Translations under genes and position numbers: made by a program
In this document: in pieces, positions 18,834-26,487 of the stretch
Numbering within the stretch: position 1 is the stretch's first letter
How the letters are laid out: the number at the start of each line of letters is the position of its first letter
Notes under the pieces: model-generated
Seen by the model: the letters and a program-made list of their open reading frames with translations, nothing else
Databases searched by the model: none
Told to the model about the DNA's origin: nothing
NCBI GenBank assembly: GCA_024508855.1
Contig: JANINJ010000045.1
Location: 1-36,478 of the forward strand
Reading direction: 5' to 3'
Length of the DNA: 36,478 nt
DNA from: Xanthobacteraceae bacterium
GTDB lineage: Bacteria > Pseudomonadota > Alphaproteobacteria > Rhizobiales > Xanthobacteraceae

Positions 18834-18850
18834 GTTAAGTCTCGATTAAC
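18834..18850. promoter_or_regulatory. Perfect CtrA-type box between dnaG and rpoD
   Basis: GTTAAGTCTCGATTAAC contains TTAA-N7-TTAAC, and because a G precedes the first TTAA the full consensus reads on both strands. It lies 149-165 bases before the rpoD start codon and 89 bases after the dnaG stop. A site of this form is the known recognition sequence of the cell-cycle regulator CtrA in alphaproteobacteria. Whether CtrA binds here is not known from sequence. Confidence 0.5.
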
Positions 18851-18938
18851 CCTGTTTTTTTCAGCCAAACCTTTGCAGCCAAACCCTGAGCTTGGCGAGT
18901 CTTTTCGCGGTTCCGCCGGGCGGTCCGCTTCCACATCC

Positions 18939-20945
18939 TCACACGCTGCGCTGGAACCTCCCTGAGGATTCGCCAAAGCCCTCGATCAAGGCCTCGGTGC
19001 CGTCCGCTTCTGCCAGCCGTGCCTTGACGTCGCGCAACCACGCATAATTCGCCTCGCTCGCCTCGTCTCCCAAGGCCAGTTCGGCGTCTTTCAATTCCCT
19101 AAGTAATGAGTGCCATTGCCGATGCAAGACAACAAGTTGATGCCACGTCGAAAGAACGTCCTCGCGCGCTGCGCCGGCTTGCGCGCCCCACACCGCGCCG
19201 GTCGTGATCGCGCGCTCAACTCGTTGAATTTGCTCAAGATATCCGTTCTTCTCGACCCAATCGCGGATTCGCTCCCGCTCGACATCGATATCGTCGGTCG
19301 GACCGCAATGGGCGAAGGCGGCGAGGATGCCGGCCCGCAGCCGGTGCGCTTCCGGATGCGCCAGTTCGAGGGCGGCGGCTTCCTCGAGGTGGTCGTGCAG
19401 CAGCCAGGGATGGCTGATCAGGGTCTGCAGGATCAGCGCCTCGCGGCGCGAGAGCGAACTGCGCTGGCCGCGCATGATCGGGCTGGTGGCGAGGTGGGGG
19501 CTAGCCACCTGATAGGGCAGATGGCTGATGGTCTGGCTGCCCGCAGATGCCTGTGGACGACGGCCCCGCCCCTCGCTCCGCCCCGCCGCACCGGGCGTAA
19601 ACGCGCCGCGCGGCGCAAAGCGGCGCCCTGATTCGCCGCCGAATCCACCCCGGCCGTAGCCGCCATAAGCGGACGCCGGCGCGAAGGCCTGACGCAGCCG
19701 GTCGACCAGATCCTGCCGGTAGTAGCGGCGCACCACCTCGTCGCGGATGCCGTTGGTCAGTTCGTTGATGCGCGCCTCCAGCGCCGCGCGCCGTTCCGGC
19801 GTCGAGAACGAGCCGCCCTCGACCTCGCGCGACCAGATCACGTCAACGAGGCCCCGCGCCGCGCCGATCACCTCTTCGATTGCACCGCGCCCGCCGGAGC
19901 GCGCCAGATCGTCCGGATCCTGCCCTTCCGGCAGCAGCGCGAAACGCAGGCTTTTCCCCGGCTTGAGATGCGGCAGCGCCAGGTCGGCGGCGCGCCACGC
20001 CGCCTTCTGCCCGGCCCTGTCGCCGTCGAAACACAGGATCGGCTCGTCGGCCATCTTCCACAGCAGCGCGAGCTGGTTTTCGGTCAGCGCAGTGCCGAGC
20101 GGCGCGACGCTGCCGGCAAAGCCTGCGCCGACCATGGCGATAACGTCGACATAACCTTCCACCACCACGATGGGCGCGGAGTTATGCGCCGCCTGCCGCG
20201 CCATCGGAAGGTTGTAGAGATTATCGCCCTTGTGAAACAGCGGCGTTTCCGGCGAATTGAGATACTTCGCCGGAACGTCCTTCTCCAGCGCCCGGCCGCC
20301 GAAGGCGATGACACGGCCGCGATGATCGGTGATCGGAAACATCACCCGATCGCGGAAGCGATCGTACGGCACCGGGATATCCTCGCCGCCGATCAAAAGC
20401 CCCGCTTCGACCATGTCGTTGACGGGAATGCCCTGCGCGCCGAGATATTCCTTCAGTGCGAAGCGTTCGCCGGGCGCATAGCCCATGCGAAACTGCAATT
20501 GCGTTTGCGGCGTGATGCCGCGATCGCCGAGATAGCCGCGCGCCTTGGCGCCGTGGCGCGACGCCAGCGTATCGGCGAAGAATTTTGCCGCCAGTTCCAT
20601 CACGTCATGCAGCGTCCGGCGCCGCTGCTCATGGCGCGCGGCATCGGGCGTCGCGGCCGGGATCGGCACGCCCGCCATCGAGGCGCAGCGCTCCACCGCC
20701 TCGACGAACGGCACGCCTTCGGTCTCCATCAGGAAGTCGAAGATGTTGCCATGCTTGCCGGTGGAGAAGCAGTGGTAGAACTGCTTCTGGTCGTTCACCG
20801 TGAAGGACGGCGTCTTTTCCTGCTGGAACGGCGACAGCCCCTTCCACTCGCGCCCGGCCTTCTTCAATTTCACGCGCTTGCCCACGACTTCCGACACCGG
20901 AAGCCGCGCGCGCAGTTCTTCGAGAAATTGGGGCGTGAAACGCAT
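18939..20945 (-). CDS. dnaG: DNA primase DnaG
   Basis: The 668-residue product makes RNA primers at the replication fork. The N-terminal zinc-ribbon region is recognisable (GLSPFQQEKTPSFTVND, FYHCFSTGKHGN), but three of the four ligand positions are changed: Ser38 for Cys, Gln41 for His and Thr62 for Cys; only Cys59 remains. The RNA polymerase core and TOPRIM domain are intact, with VVEGYVDVIAM, CFDGDRAGQKAAW and ERFALKEYLGAQGI. A low-complexity Gly/Arg-rich linker (about 440-490) leads to a C-terminal helicase-interaction domain. The ATG at 20945 begins MRFTPQFLEEL, the usual family start. The longer frame to 21035 is not supported. rpoD follows downstream. Confidence 0.96.
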   Translation of the reverse strand: MRFTPQFLEELRARLPVSEVVGKRVKLKKAGREWKGLSPFQQEKTPSFTVNDQKQFYHCFSTGKHGNIFDFLMETEGVPFVEAVERCASMAGVPIPAATPDAARHEQRRRTLHDVMELAAKFFADTLASRHGAKARGYLGDRGITPQTQLQFRMGYAPGERFALKEYLGAQGIPVNDMVEAGLLIGGEDIPVPYDRFRDRVMFPITDHRGRVIAFGGRALEKDVPAKYLNSPETPLFHKGDNLYNLPMARQAAHNSAPIVVVEGYVDVIAMVGAGFAGSVAPLGTALTENQLALLWKMADEPILCFDGDRAGQKAAWRAADLALPHLKPGKSLRFALLPEGQDPDDLARSGGRGAIEEVIGAARGLVDVIWSREVEGGSFSTPERRAALEARINELTNGIRDEVVRRYYRQDLVDRLRQAFAPASAYGGYGRGGFGGESGRRFAPRGAFTPGAAGRSEGRGRRPQASAGSQTISHLPYQVASPHLATSPIMRGQRSSLSRREALILQTLISHPWLLHDHLEEAAALELAHPEAHRLRAGILAAFAHCGPTDDIDVERERIRDWVEKNGYLEQIQRVERAITTGAVWGAQAGAAREDVLSTWHQLVVLHRQWHSLLRELKDAELALGDEASEANYAWLRDVKARLAEADGTEALIEGFGESSGRFQRSV

Positions 20946-21185
20946 CTGTGTCGCGGGACCCTTGCCAACCGAACATCCATATAGGGTTGCGCAGCGATTG
21001 GCCCAACCGGGTAGCGGATTGTCCCGGCAATTCACAGGCCCTGAAATCGTGCCATCGCAAAGTTCCGGGGCCCAAAATACCTACCCGACTTTCTCGTGGC
21101 GGACCTGGAGTGATCTCGGCGTTTCCTCACAGGTCGACCCGCAGGTTCGGAGCCGATAGAGTCGATATCCAAAGCATAGGGCCAA

Positions 21186-22322
21186 ATGACCGAACGATTT
21201 GATTACCCCGCGGGCGATGGTGTCGTGCCCGTTATCCCCTACGATACGTTTGAGGCAGCGAACCTGTTCCTCGCCACCGGACGAACCCGAGAAGAAGTGC
21301 TGCCGTTGATCGGCCTGAACGCCGTTGAGTGGGAAAGGCTGCACGAGTCTTACCGATGGTTTCCCTATTCCCTGGGCGAGCGATATCGGCACGATTATTT
21401 CGCCGGTCTGGGTGACGCCGAAATCTATCGGCTTGTGCTGCCGCCGCGATGGCGGGTGCAAGAAGGCGACGAGCCCGAGCTGCGCGCGACCTGGCATATC
21501 CGTGAAGCTGTGCGGCGCAACCCTTATATCGGGCCGTTCAAGGATTGCGGATGGCCCTTTACCTTCATCGCCGCCCATGCCGAAGCCACGCTGTGCTGCT
21601 ACACCCACGACGGAGAGAGGGTCTATTTCAAAGGCGATCCGCTGACCGACCGCAAGGGCGAACCAATCGGGGCGGATGCCGCGAGTTTCAAGGCTGTCGG
21701 CGGACGCTGGCTGTACGACAAGCATCATGTCTACGGAGAGGGCCAATACGGCGCGAATCGCACATCCTACTGGTACATCGTCGACGATGCGGATGCCGCG
21801 ACGTTCGAGGCGCTGAACCTGCGCTACGCGCGCGACAAACACAGAGCCTATTACATCACCGGCAAGACAATCCGCACGAAAAGCCCGGAGGTATTCGAAA
21901 TCGTGCCGGAGCTCAGGCTGAACTATCGCGATGGTACGCGCGATCCCCTGCACGAGGGCAGCGTCATCGCCCGGGACCGTGAGGCGGTATATTTCTACGG
22001 AGCCCGCCTGCGGAAAGCCAGGCCAGAGAATTTCAAGGTTCTCGGGCACGGCTACGCGACGGATGGAACGACGGTCTGGTATCTGGACCAGAAGAAGGTG
22101 ATCGAAGGCGCCGATGCCGAAACGTTCACGGTGCCTGGCCCTGGTGAGCCCTATGTGAGCGGCCGCTCCAGTGGCGCCGGCGTCACCGACCGCAATCGAC
22201 CCTATGTTTACGGCGAACCGTGCGCTCCGCAAGAATGGGTCGAAGATTGGCGGCAATTCTTCGAGGCGAAACCCGACCTTCACGGCTGGTGGTGGCACCA
22301 ATTCGCGCAGCCGCAGCGTTGA
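21186..22322 (+). CDS. DKNYY-repeat protein, function unknown
   Basis: The 378-residue product carries repeated DKNYY-type units, in which a buried F/Y pattern follows 'ADAASFKAVGGRWLYDKHHV', 'ADAATFEALN..YARDKHRAYY' and 'KARPENFKVL..YATDGTTVWY'. These lie between about residues 155 and 320. The N-terminal 120 residues (LATGRTREEVLPLIGLNAVE) form a separate domain that I do not recognise. There is no signal peptide. DKNYY proteins are often annotated in polymorphic-toxin immunity settings, but no toxin gene is beside this one, so no role is assigned. It is divergent from dnaG, with about 240 bases between the starts. AGGG before the ATG is a fair ribosome site. Confidence 0.75.
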   Translation: MTERFDYPAGDGVVPVIPYDTFEAANLFLATGRTREEVLPLIGLNAVEWERLHESYRWFPYSLGERYRHDYFAGLGDAEIYRLVLPPRWRVQEGDEPELRATWHIREAVRRNPYIGPFKDCGWPFTFIAAHAEATLCCYTHDGERVYFKGDPLTDRKGEPIGADAASFKAVGGRWLYDKHHVYGEGQYGANRTSYWYIVDDADAATFEALNLRYARDKHRAYYITGKTIRTKSPEVFEIVPELRLNYRDGTRDPLHEGSVIARDREAVYFYGARLRKARPENFKVLGHGYATDGTTVWYLDQKKVIEGADAETFTVPGPGEPYVSGRSSGAGVTDRNRPYVYGEPCAPQEWVEDWRQFFEAKPDLHGWWWHQFAQPQR

Positions 22323-22354
22323 CTGATCGCATTCAGTTGGTGAAAGTCCAGGCC

Positions 22355-22972
22355 ATGCCCACCCCTCCCAAATCCCTGCTGCAGATCGCTGGCGCGCCGC
22401 TGCATCCGAGCCCGCTCGGCAAATCCGCGCTGGTCGTGATCGACGCGCAGATGGAATACGTGAACGGCGGCCTGCCGCTGCAAGGCGTCGATGCCGCAAT
22501 CCGCGAGGCGATGTTGCTGCTGATGCTGGCGCGCAAGATCGGCATGCCGGTGTTCCATATCGTCCAGCATGCGCCGGCCGGACGGCCGCTGTTCGCCGAG
22601 GATAGCCCCACGGCCGCCATCGTGCCGCCACTGACGCCGGACCCCGGCGAAATCGTGCTGCGCAAGACGCTGCCCAATGCCTTCGCGGCGACCGACCTGC
22701 ACGACCTGATCAAGAGCACCGGCAAAAGCGAAATCATCTTCGCCGGCTTCATGACCCATATGTGCGTCAGCGCCAGTGCGCGCGCCGCGCTCGATCTCGG
22801 CTATCGCTCGACGGTGGTCGCCAACGCCACCGCGACGCGCGACCTGCCTGATCCGCTCGGCGGCACGATCCCGGCGAGCGTCGCGCACCGGACGGCTCTG
22901 TCCGAACTGGCGGATCGTTTTGCCATCGTGGTCAAGGATACCGCGGCACTGATTCCGGCACAGGCCACCTGA
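22355..22972 (+). CDS. Cysteine hydrolase, isochorismatase-like
   Basis: The 205-residue product belongs to the isochorismatase-like hydrolases, which include nicotinamidases and many unassigned amidases. The catalytic triad is visible as Asp30 (VVIDAQMEYVNGG), Lys104 (LRKTLPNAF) and Cys137 (GFMTHMCVSASARAALDLGY). The core is of normal length, and residues before 20 are a short Pro-rich lead. Substrate cannot be told. The ATG at 22355 was chosen. Longer starts would overlap the preceding gene. The next gene starts about 20 bases downstream, so the two hydrolase genes probably form an operon. Confidence 0.88.
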   Translation: MPTPPKSLLQIAGAPLHPSPLGKSALVVIDAQMEYVNGGLPLQGVDAAIREAMLLLMLARKIGMPVFHIVQHAPAGRPLFAEDSPTAAIVPPLTPDPGEIVLRKTLPNAFAATDLHDLIKSTGKSEIIFAGFMTHMCVSASARAALDLGYRSTVVANATATRDLPDPLGGTIPASVAHRTALSELADRFAIVVKDTAALIPAQAT

Positions 22973-22991
22973 TCGAGCGAGCGAGATCGCC

Positions 22992-23783
22992 GTGGACATG
23001 ACATCTTCATCGACGCCACTTCTGGCCACGGACGAACCTTCGCCCGTGATCGAACGCAATCGTGACGGCGCTGCGCCGTTCTTTCTGACCTGCGATCACT
23101 ATGGCCGCATGATCCCGCGCGCGCTCGGCGATCTCGGACTCGATGACACCGAACGCCAGCGCCACATCGCCTGGGATATCGGCATCGCCGGCGTCGCCGA
23201 GCAGGTGTCGGACACGCTCGGCGCGCACCTGATCGCGCAGCGCTATTCGCGCCTCGTGATCGACTGCAACCGGCCGCCATCCGCGGCGAGTTCGATTCCG
23301 CCAATCAGCGAGGCGACGGAGATTCCCGGCAATCAGGACATCGCGCAGGACGCGGCCGACGAGCGGCGGCAGTCGATCTTTGCGCCCTATCACGACCGCA
23401 TCACCGAGGCGCTCGACCGGCGCGTGCAAGATAAGCGCCCGACCATTCTCGTGTCGCTGCACAGCTTCACGCCGATCTATACCGGCGTGGCGCGGCCGTG
23501 GCACATCGGCACGCTGTACAATCGCGACCACCGGCTGCCGAAACTGCTGCTGCGCGAGTTGCGTGCCGATTCCGAACTGGTGATCGGCGACAACCAGCCT
23601 TATGCGGTGAGCGATGCGACCGACTATACGATCCCGGTGCATGGCGAGGCGCGGGGCCTCATCCATACCGGCATCGAAATCCGTCAGGATTTGATCACGG
23701 ACGAAAGCGGCCAGCGCGAGTGGGCGGAACGATTGATCCGCATCTTCCGCAAGCTCGAGCCGGAGCTGCTCGCGCTGCTTTGA
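22992..23783 (+). CDS. N-formylglutamate amidohydrolase family protein
   Basis: The 263-residue product matches the N-formylglutamate amidohydrolase (HutG-like) family, zinc-dependent amidases that act on formylated amino acids. Family features include PFFLTCDHYGRMIPRAL, VIDCNRPPSA, VSLHSFTPIYTG, GDNQPYAV and HGEARGLIHTGIEIRQDLI. No histidine-utilisation genes are nearby, so histidine degradation is not supported and the true substrate is open. The start is a GTG at 22992 or an ATG at 22998, which changes two residues. It directly follows the isochorismatase-like gene. The LysE exporter gene converges from the other side with only 3 bases between the stops. Confidence 0.85.
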   Translation: MDMTSSSTPLLATDEPSPVIERNRDGAAPFFLTCDHYGRMIPRALGDLGLDDTERQRHIAWDIGIAGVAEQVSDTLGAHLIAQRYSRLVIDCNRPPSAASSIPPISEATEIPGNQDIAQDAADERRQSIFAPYHDRITEALDRRVQDKRPTILVSLHSFTPIYTGVARPWHIGTLYNRDHRLPKLLLRELRADSELVIGDNQPYAVSDATDYTIPVHGEARGLIHTGIEIRQDLITDESGQREWAERLIRIFRKLEPELLALL

Positions 23784-23786
23784 AAC

Positions 23787-24404
23787 TCATCGCGCGCGCG
23801 TCAGCGCCAGCCACACGCCGCCGCCGATCATGCAGACGCCGGAGATGCGCGACACCAGCCGCGTGCGGCGGGTCGACAACAGCGTCCGCGCCCGCCCGGC
23901 CAGCAGCGCATACATCGCGTCGGTCGCTCCGGCGATCACCATGAAAGTGGCGCCGAGCAGCACGACTTGCGGAAAATGTGGCTGTTTCAGATCGACGAAT
24001 TGCGGAATGAATGCGCCGAAGAAGATCAGCATCTTCGGATTGCTCAACAGCACCACGAGACCCTGCAGGAAGAAGCCGCCTTTCGGCGGCGGCGGCGCAT
24101 CGCCCTTCGTCACCTCGAGACCCGGCGAACGCACCATCTTGAGGCCGATCCACACCAGATAGGCCGCGCCGGCGAAGCGCACCCAATCGAACCAGTAGCC
24201 CATCGTCGCCATCATCGAAGTGAGGCCGACCGCAACGATGCCGATCGAGATCGCAAGCCCTACCTGCGCGCCGGCAATATTGATCAGCGCCGCGCGCGTG
24301 CCGTGACGCAACCCGTTGGCCACCAGCAGCGTGACGATCGGCCCCGGCACGATGGCCAGCACAAGGCATGCGGCAACGAAAGCGAGATAGAGCTGGAGAG
24401 ACAT
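23787..24404 (-). CDS. LysE/RhtB family amino acid exporter
   Basis: The 205-residue inner-membrane protein has the LysE/RhtB layout of about six hydrophobic segments. Typical sequences are AIVPGPIVTLLVANGLRHGTRAA near the N-terminus, GAAYLVWIGLKMVRSP, and LLSNPKMLIFFGAFIPQFVD. The central loop (EVTKGDAPPPPKGG) is polar. The family exports amino acids such as lysine, threonine or homoserine lactones. The substrate here is unknown. The gene is divergent from the ArsR operon, with a palindromic repeat between them. Confidence 0.88.
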   Translation of the reverse strand: MSLQLYLAFVAACLVLAIVPGPIVTLLVANGLRHGTRAALINIAGAQVGLAISIGIVAVGLTSMMATMGYWFDWVRFAGAAYLVWIGLKMVRSPGLEVTKGDAPPPPKGGFFLQGLVVLLSNPKMLIFFGAFIPQFVDLKQPHFPQVVLLGATFMVIAGATDAMYALLAGRARTLLSTRRTRLVSRISGVCMIGGGVWLALTRAR

Positions 24405-24426
24405 GAGGCCACCGTTGTTTCAAGTT

Positions 24427-24534
24427 CGTCATCCTGAGGTGCGGGTCGCGCTTTGCGCGGGCCGCCTCGAAGGATGCGGACGCATGTTGCTGCCATCCTT
24501 CGAGGCTCGCAAGAGCTCGCACCTCAGGACGACG
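24427..24534. repeat. Palindromic intergenic repeat (CATCCTGAGG family)
   Basis: The left end CGTCATCCTGAGGTGCG and right end CGCACCTCAGGACGACG are near-perfect inverted copies. Inside, CCTCGAAGGATG and CATCCTTCGAGG form a second inverted pair, so the whole 108-base unit can fold into one long hairpin. A second copy of the family lies after carA. Such elements occur in many copies between genes in Bradyrhizobium-type genomes. Here it separates two divergent promoters. Confidence 0.85.
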
Positions 24535-24547
24535 AAAACATCGTGTC

Positions 24548-24577
24548 TTGACATGCAACCATTTGGTTGCGTATTGT
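24548..24577 (+). promoter_or_regulatory. Promoter with operator of the ArsR-SRPBCC operon
   Basis: TTGACA at 24548-24553 and TATTGT at 24572-24577, with an 18-base spacer, form a good sigma-70 promoter. The spacer is almost entirely the palindrome GCAACCATTTGGTTGC (24555-24570), a seven-base inverted repeat with a two-base centre, which is a natural operator for the ArsR-type repressor encoded just downstream. Transcription would be expected to start around 24583-24586, at the ATG itself, implying a leaderless message. No ribosome site is visible before the ATG, which agrees. Confidence 0.75.
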
Positions 24578-24584
24578 CCAGACC

Positions 24585-24899
24585 ATGGACGAGGTCTTCA
24601 AGGCACTGGCTGACGGTTCGCGACGGTCGTTGCTCGACAGGCTTCACGCCAGGAACGGCCAGACCCTTGGCGAACTCTGCGACGGGCTCGCCATGACGCG
24701 GCAGGCCGTGACCAAACATCTTGCGATTCTCGAAGCGGCCAATCTCGTCGCCACCATCAAGCACGGCCGCGAGAAACTGCACTACCTCAACCCGGTGCCG
24801 ATCCATCAGATCGGCGAACGGTGGATCAAGAAATTCGAGCACGACAAGCTGAAAGCGCTCAGCGAATTGAAACGACGATTGGAGTCCCGTGATGCGTAA
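24585..24899 (+). CDS. ArsR family transcriptional regulator
   Basis: The 104-residue product is a winged-helix repressor: MDEVFKALADGSRRSLLDRL, recognition helix TRQAVTKHLAILE (38-50), and wing HGREKLHYLNPVP. The metal-binding cysteine pair of the ArsR arsenic branch is absent, so it belongs to the metal-independent subgroup often found before SRPBCC genes. It probably represses its own operon through the palindrome in the promoter spacer. The ATG at 24585 is preferred over a TTG-like start at 24567, which would lie in the operator. It overlaps the first SRPBCC gene by eight bases, so the two are translationally coupled. Confidence 0.9.
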   Translation: MDEVFKALADGSRRSLLDRLHARNGQTLGELCDGLAMTRQAVTKHLAILEAANLVATIKHGREKLHYLNPVPIHQIGERWIKKFEHDKLKALSELKRRLESRDA

Positions 24900-25350
24900 A
24901 CCCGATTTCGTCTACGTGATCTATATCCAGACCACGCCGGAAAAACTCTGGAATGCCCTGATCGATCCCGAGATGACCAAGGAATACTGGTGGCGGCATC
25001 GCAACCGCTCCGACTGGAAACCGGGCTCGGCGTGGAGCCACGAGAATTACGACGACTCGAGCAAGGTCGACATCATCGGCACCGTGATCGAAAGCGATCC
25101 GCCGCGGCGCTTGGTCCTCACCTGGGCCAATCCCGCCAAGGCCTCCGACCCTTCCAAGGTTTCGCGCGTGACGTTCGATCTCCATCCGCTGGAGCATGAG
25201 GTTCGCCTCACGGTCACGCACGACGAGACCTATCCGGAAATGCTGAGTTCGATTTCGACCGGCTGGCCGGCGGTGCTGTCGAGCCTGAAGACCATGCTGG
25301 AAACCGGCAGCGCCATGCCGATGGCGCGGGAAAGCCGATCCTTGAAGTAA
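24892..25350 (+). CDS. SRPBCC (AHSA1-like) protein 1
   Basis: The 152-residue product is a START/Bet v1-type SRPBCC fold. It has the family start KPDFVYVIYIQTTPEKLWNAL, EYWWRHRNRSDWKPGSAW, and the end STGWPAVLSSLKTMLETG. Such proteins bind a hydrophobic ligand in a central pocket; those beside ArsR regulators are common and uncharacterised. It overlaps the ArsR gene by eight bases and lies 24 bases before the next paralog. A start at the GTG at 24889 is also possible. No ligand can be named. Confidence 0.88.
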   Translation: MRKPDFVYVIYIQTTPEKLWNALIDPEMTKEYWWRHRNRSDWKPGSAWSHENYDDSSKVDIIGTVIESDPPRRLVLTWANPAKASDPSKVSRVTFDLHPLEHEVRLTVTHDETYPEMLSSISTGWPAVLSSLKTMLETGSAMPMARESRSLK

Positions 25351-25374
25351 ACCCTCGTTGAGTGGAGACGCGTG

Positions 25375-25854
25375 ATGACCAAGCCCGAATTCGTTTACGT
25401 CACCTACATCGAAACCACCGCCGAGAAACTGTGGCACGCCCTCACCGACCGCGACTTCATCCAGACATACTGGATGGACTGCATCCTGACGTCGGACTGG
25501 AAAGTCGGCTCGCGCATGACCATGGAACGCTACGGCGAACTCAAGAACGAATGCGTGATCCTGGAATCCGATCCGCCGCGGCGCATGTCGTATAGCTGGC
25601 ATTCGGTGTTCGACCCGGACATGAAGAAGGAAAAGCCGTCGCGCGTGACCTACCTGCTGGAGCCGCAGGGCAAGACCGTGAAGCTCACCGTGACGCACGA
25701 GAATTTCGCCGACGGCAGCAAGACGCTGCCGAGCGTTTCCTTCGGCTGGCCGATGGTACTGTCGAACCTGAAAAGCATCCTGGAAACCGGCCACACGCTT
25801 CCGCTCGACGCGCCTGAACTCGCCGCGACGGAAACCGCCCACATGCGAGGCTGA
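25375..25854 (+). CDS. SRPBCC (AHSA1-like) protein 2
   Basis: This 159-residue protein is the closest paralog of the preceding one: KPEFVYVTYIETTAEKLWHAL against KPDFVYVIYIQTTPEKLWNAL at the N-terminus, and GWPMVLSNLKSILETGHTLP at the end. The middle differs (YWMDCILTSDWKVGSRMTME), including a Trp/Cys-containing pocket segment, so the ligand may differ. AGTGGAG lies upstream of the ATG. The five-base gap to the third copy points to one transcript. Confidence 0.88.
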   Translation: MTKPEFVYVTYIETTAEKLWHALTDRDFIQTYWMDCILTSDWKVGSRMTMERYGELKNECVILESDPPRRMSYSWHSVFDPDMKKEKPSRVTYLLEPQGKTVKLTVTHENFADGSKTLPSVSFGWPMVLSNLKSILETGHTLPLDAPELAATETAHMRG

Positions 25855-25859
25855 ACGAG

Positions 25860-26375
25860 ATGGACATCAGCAAGTTCACGCCGCACACCGTTTACACGAT
25901 CTACATAGCCGCAACGCCGGAGCAGGTGTGGCAGGCGCTGACCACCGCGGAGTTCAGCCGGAAATACTTTTCCGGCTTCGCGGTGGAGCTTCAGGAAAAG
26001 GTCGGCGGCCGCTTCGTGGTGCGTGCGCCGGACGGATCGGAACACATCACCGGCGAGGTGATGGTCTGCGAGCCGCCGAAGCGGCTGAGCGTCACCTTCA
26101 ACGTCACCTGGCCCGGCCTTGTCGAAGCGCTGGGCGAGACGCTGGTGACGTATGAGATCGAACCGGCGGGCGACGCCGTTCGCCTGACCATGACCGAAGC
26201 CGGCGATCGCGAACTCGACGACGACATCAATTCCGGCGGCCGCACCGGCTGGCCGGCGATCCTCTCCGGCCTCAAGAGCCTGCTCGAAACCGGCAAGGCG
26301 CCCGCAATCAAGATGGAGCCGCCGGCGAAAATGCTTGCGGCGTTGAAGCGGATGGGCGTGAAGCTGCCGGGGTGA
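25860..26375 (+). CDS. SRPBCC (AHSA1-like) protein 3
   Basis: The 171-residue product is the most diverged of the three SRPBCC paralogs. It begins TPHTVYTIYIAATPEQVWQA, continues AEFSRKYFSGFAVELQEKVG and ends GWPAILSGLKSLLETGKAP with a longer basic tail (about 20 residues, ending KRMGVKLPG). It starts five bases after copy 2 and ends the operon. The repeat-bounded DUF559 element begins about 50 bases downstream. Confidence 0.87.
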   Translation: MDISKFTPHTVYTIYIAATPEQVWQALTTAEFSRKYFSGFAVELQEKVGGRFVVRAPDGSEHITGEVMVCEPPKRLSVTFNVTWPGLVEALGETLVTYEIEPAGDAVRLTMTEAGDRELDDDINSGGRTGWPAILSGLKSLLETGKAPAIKMEPPAKMLAALKRMGVKLPG

Positions 26376-26427
26376 ATGAGGCTTGAGATATCCATGACTG
26401 TCATCGATTATGCAGCGAAGGGGGCAT

Positions 26428-26478
26428 CCCTCCCCTTGATGGGGAGGGTGGCCGACCGAAGGTCGGTCGGGTGGGGTG
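26428..26478. repeat. Left two-hairpin repeat of the DUF559 element
   Basis: CCCTCCCC-TTGAT-GGGGAGGG is a perfect hairpin (26428-26448), followed by CCGACC-GAA-GGTCGG (26452-26466) and the box GGGTGGGGTG (26469-26478). The same three parts, in inverted order and with a few differences, occur at 26821-26869 on the far side of the DUF559 gene. The left copy ends ten bases before the DUF559 ATG. Confidence 0.8.
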
Positions 26479-26487
26479 TGCGGCGCC

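Noticed and set aside
18862-18885. Two copies of CAGCCAAACC 14 bases apart between rpoD and dnaG
   Set aside because: Too short and too few to call a binding array or iteron, and no palindromic form was seen.
22992-23783. Histidine-utilisation (HutG) assignment
   Set aside because: The family fits, but no other hut gene lies nearby, so only the family name was kept.
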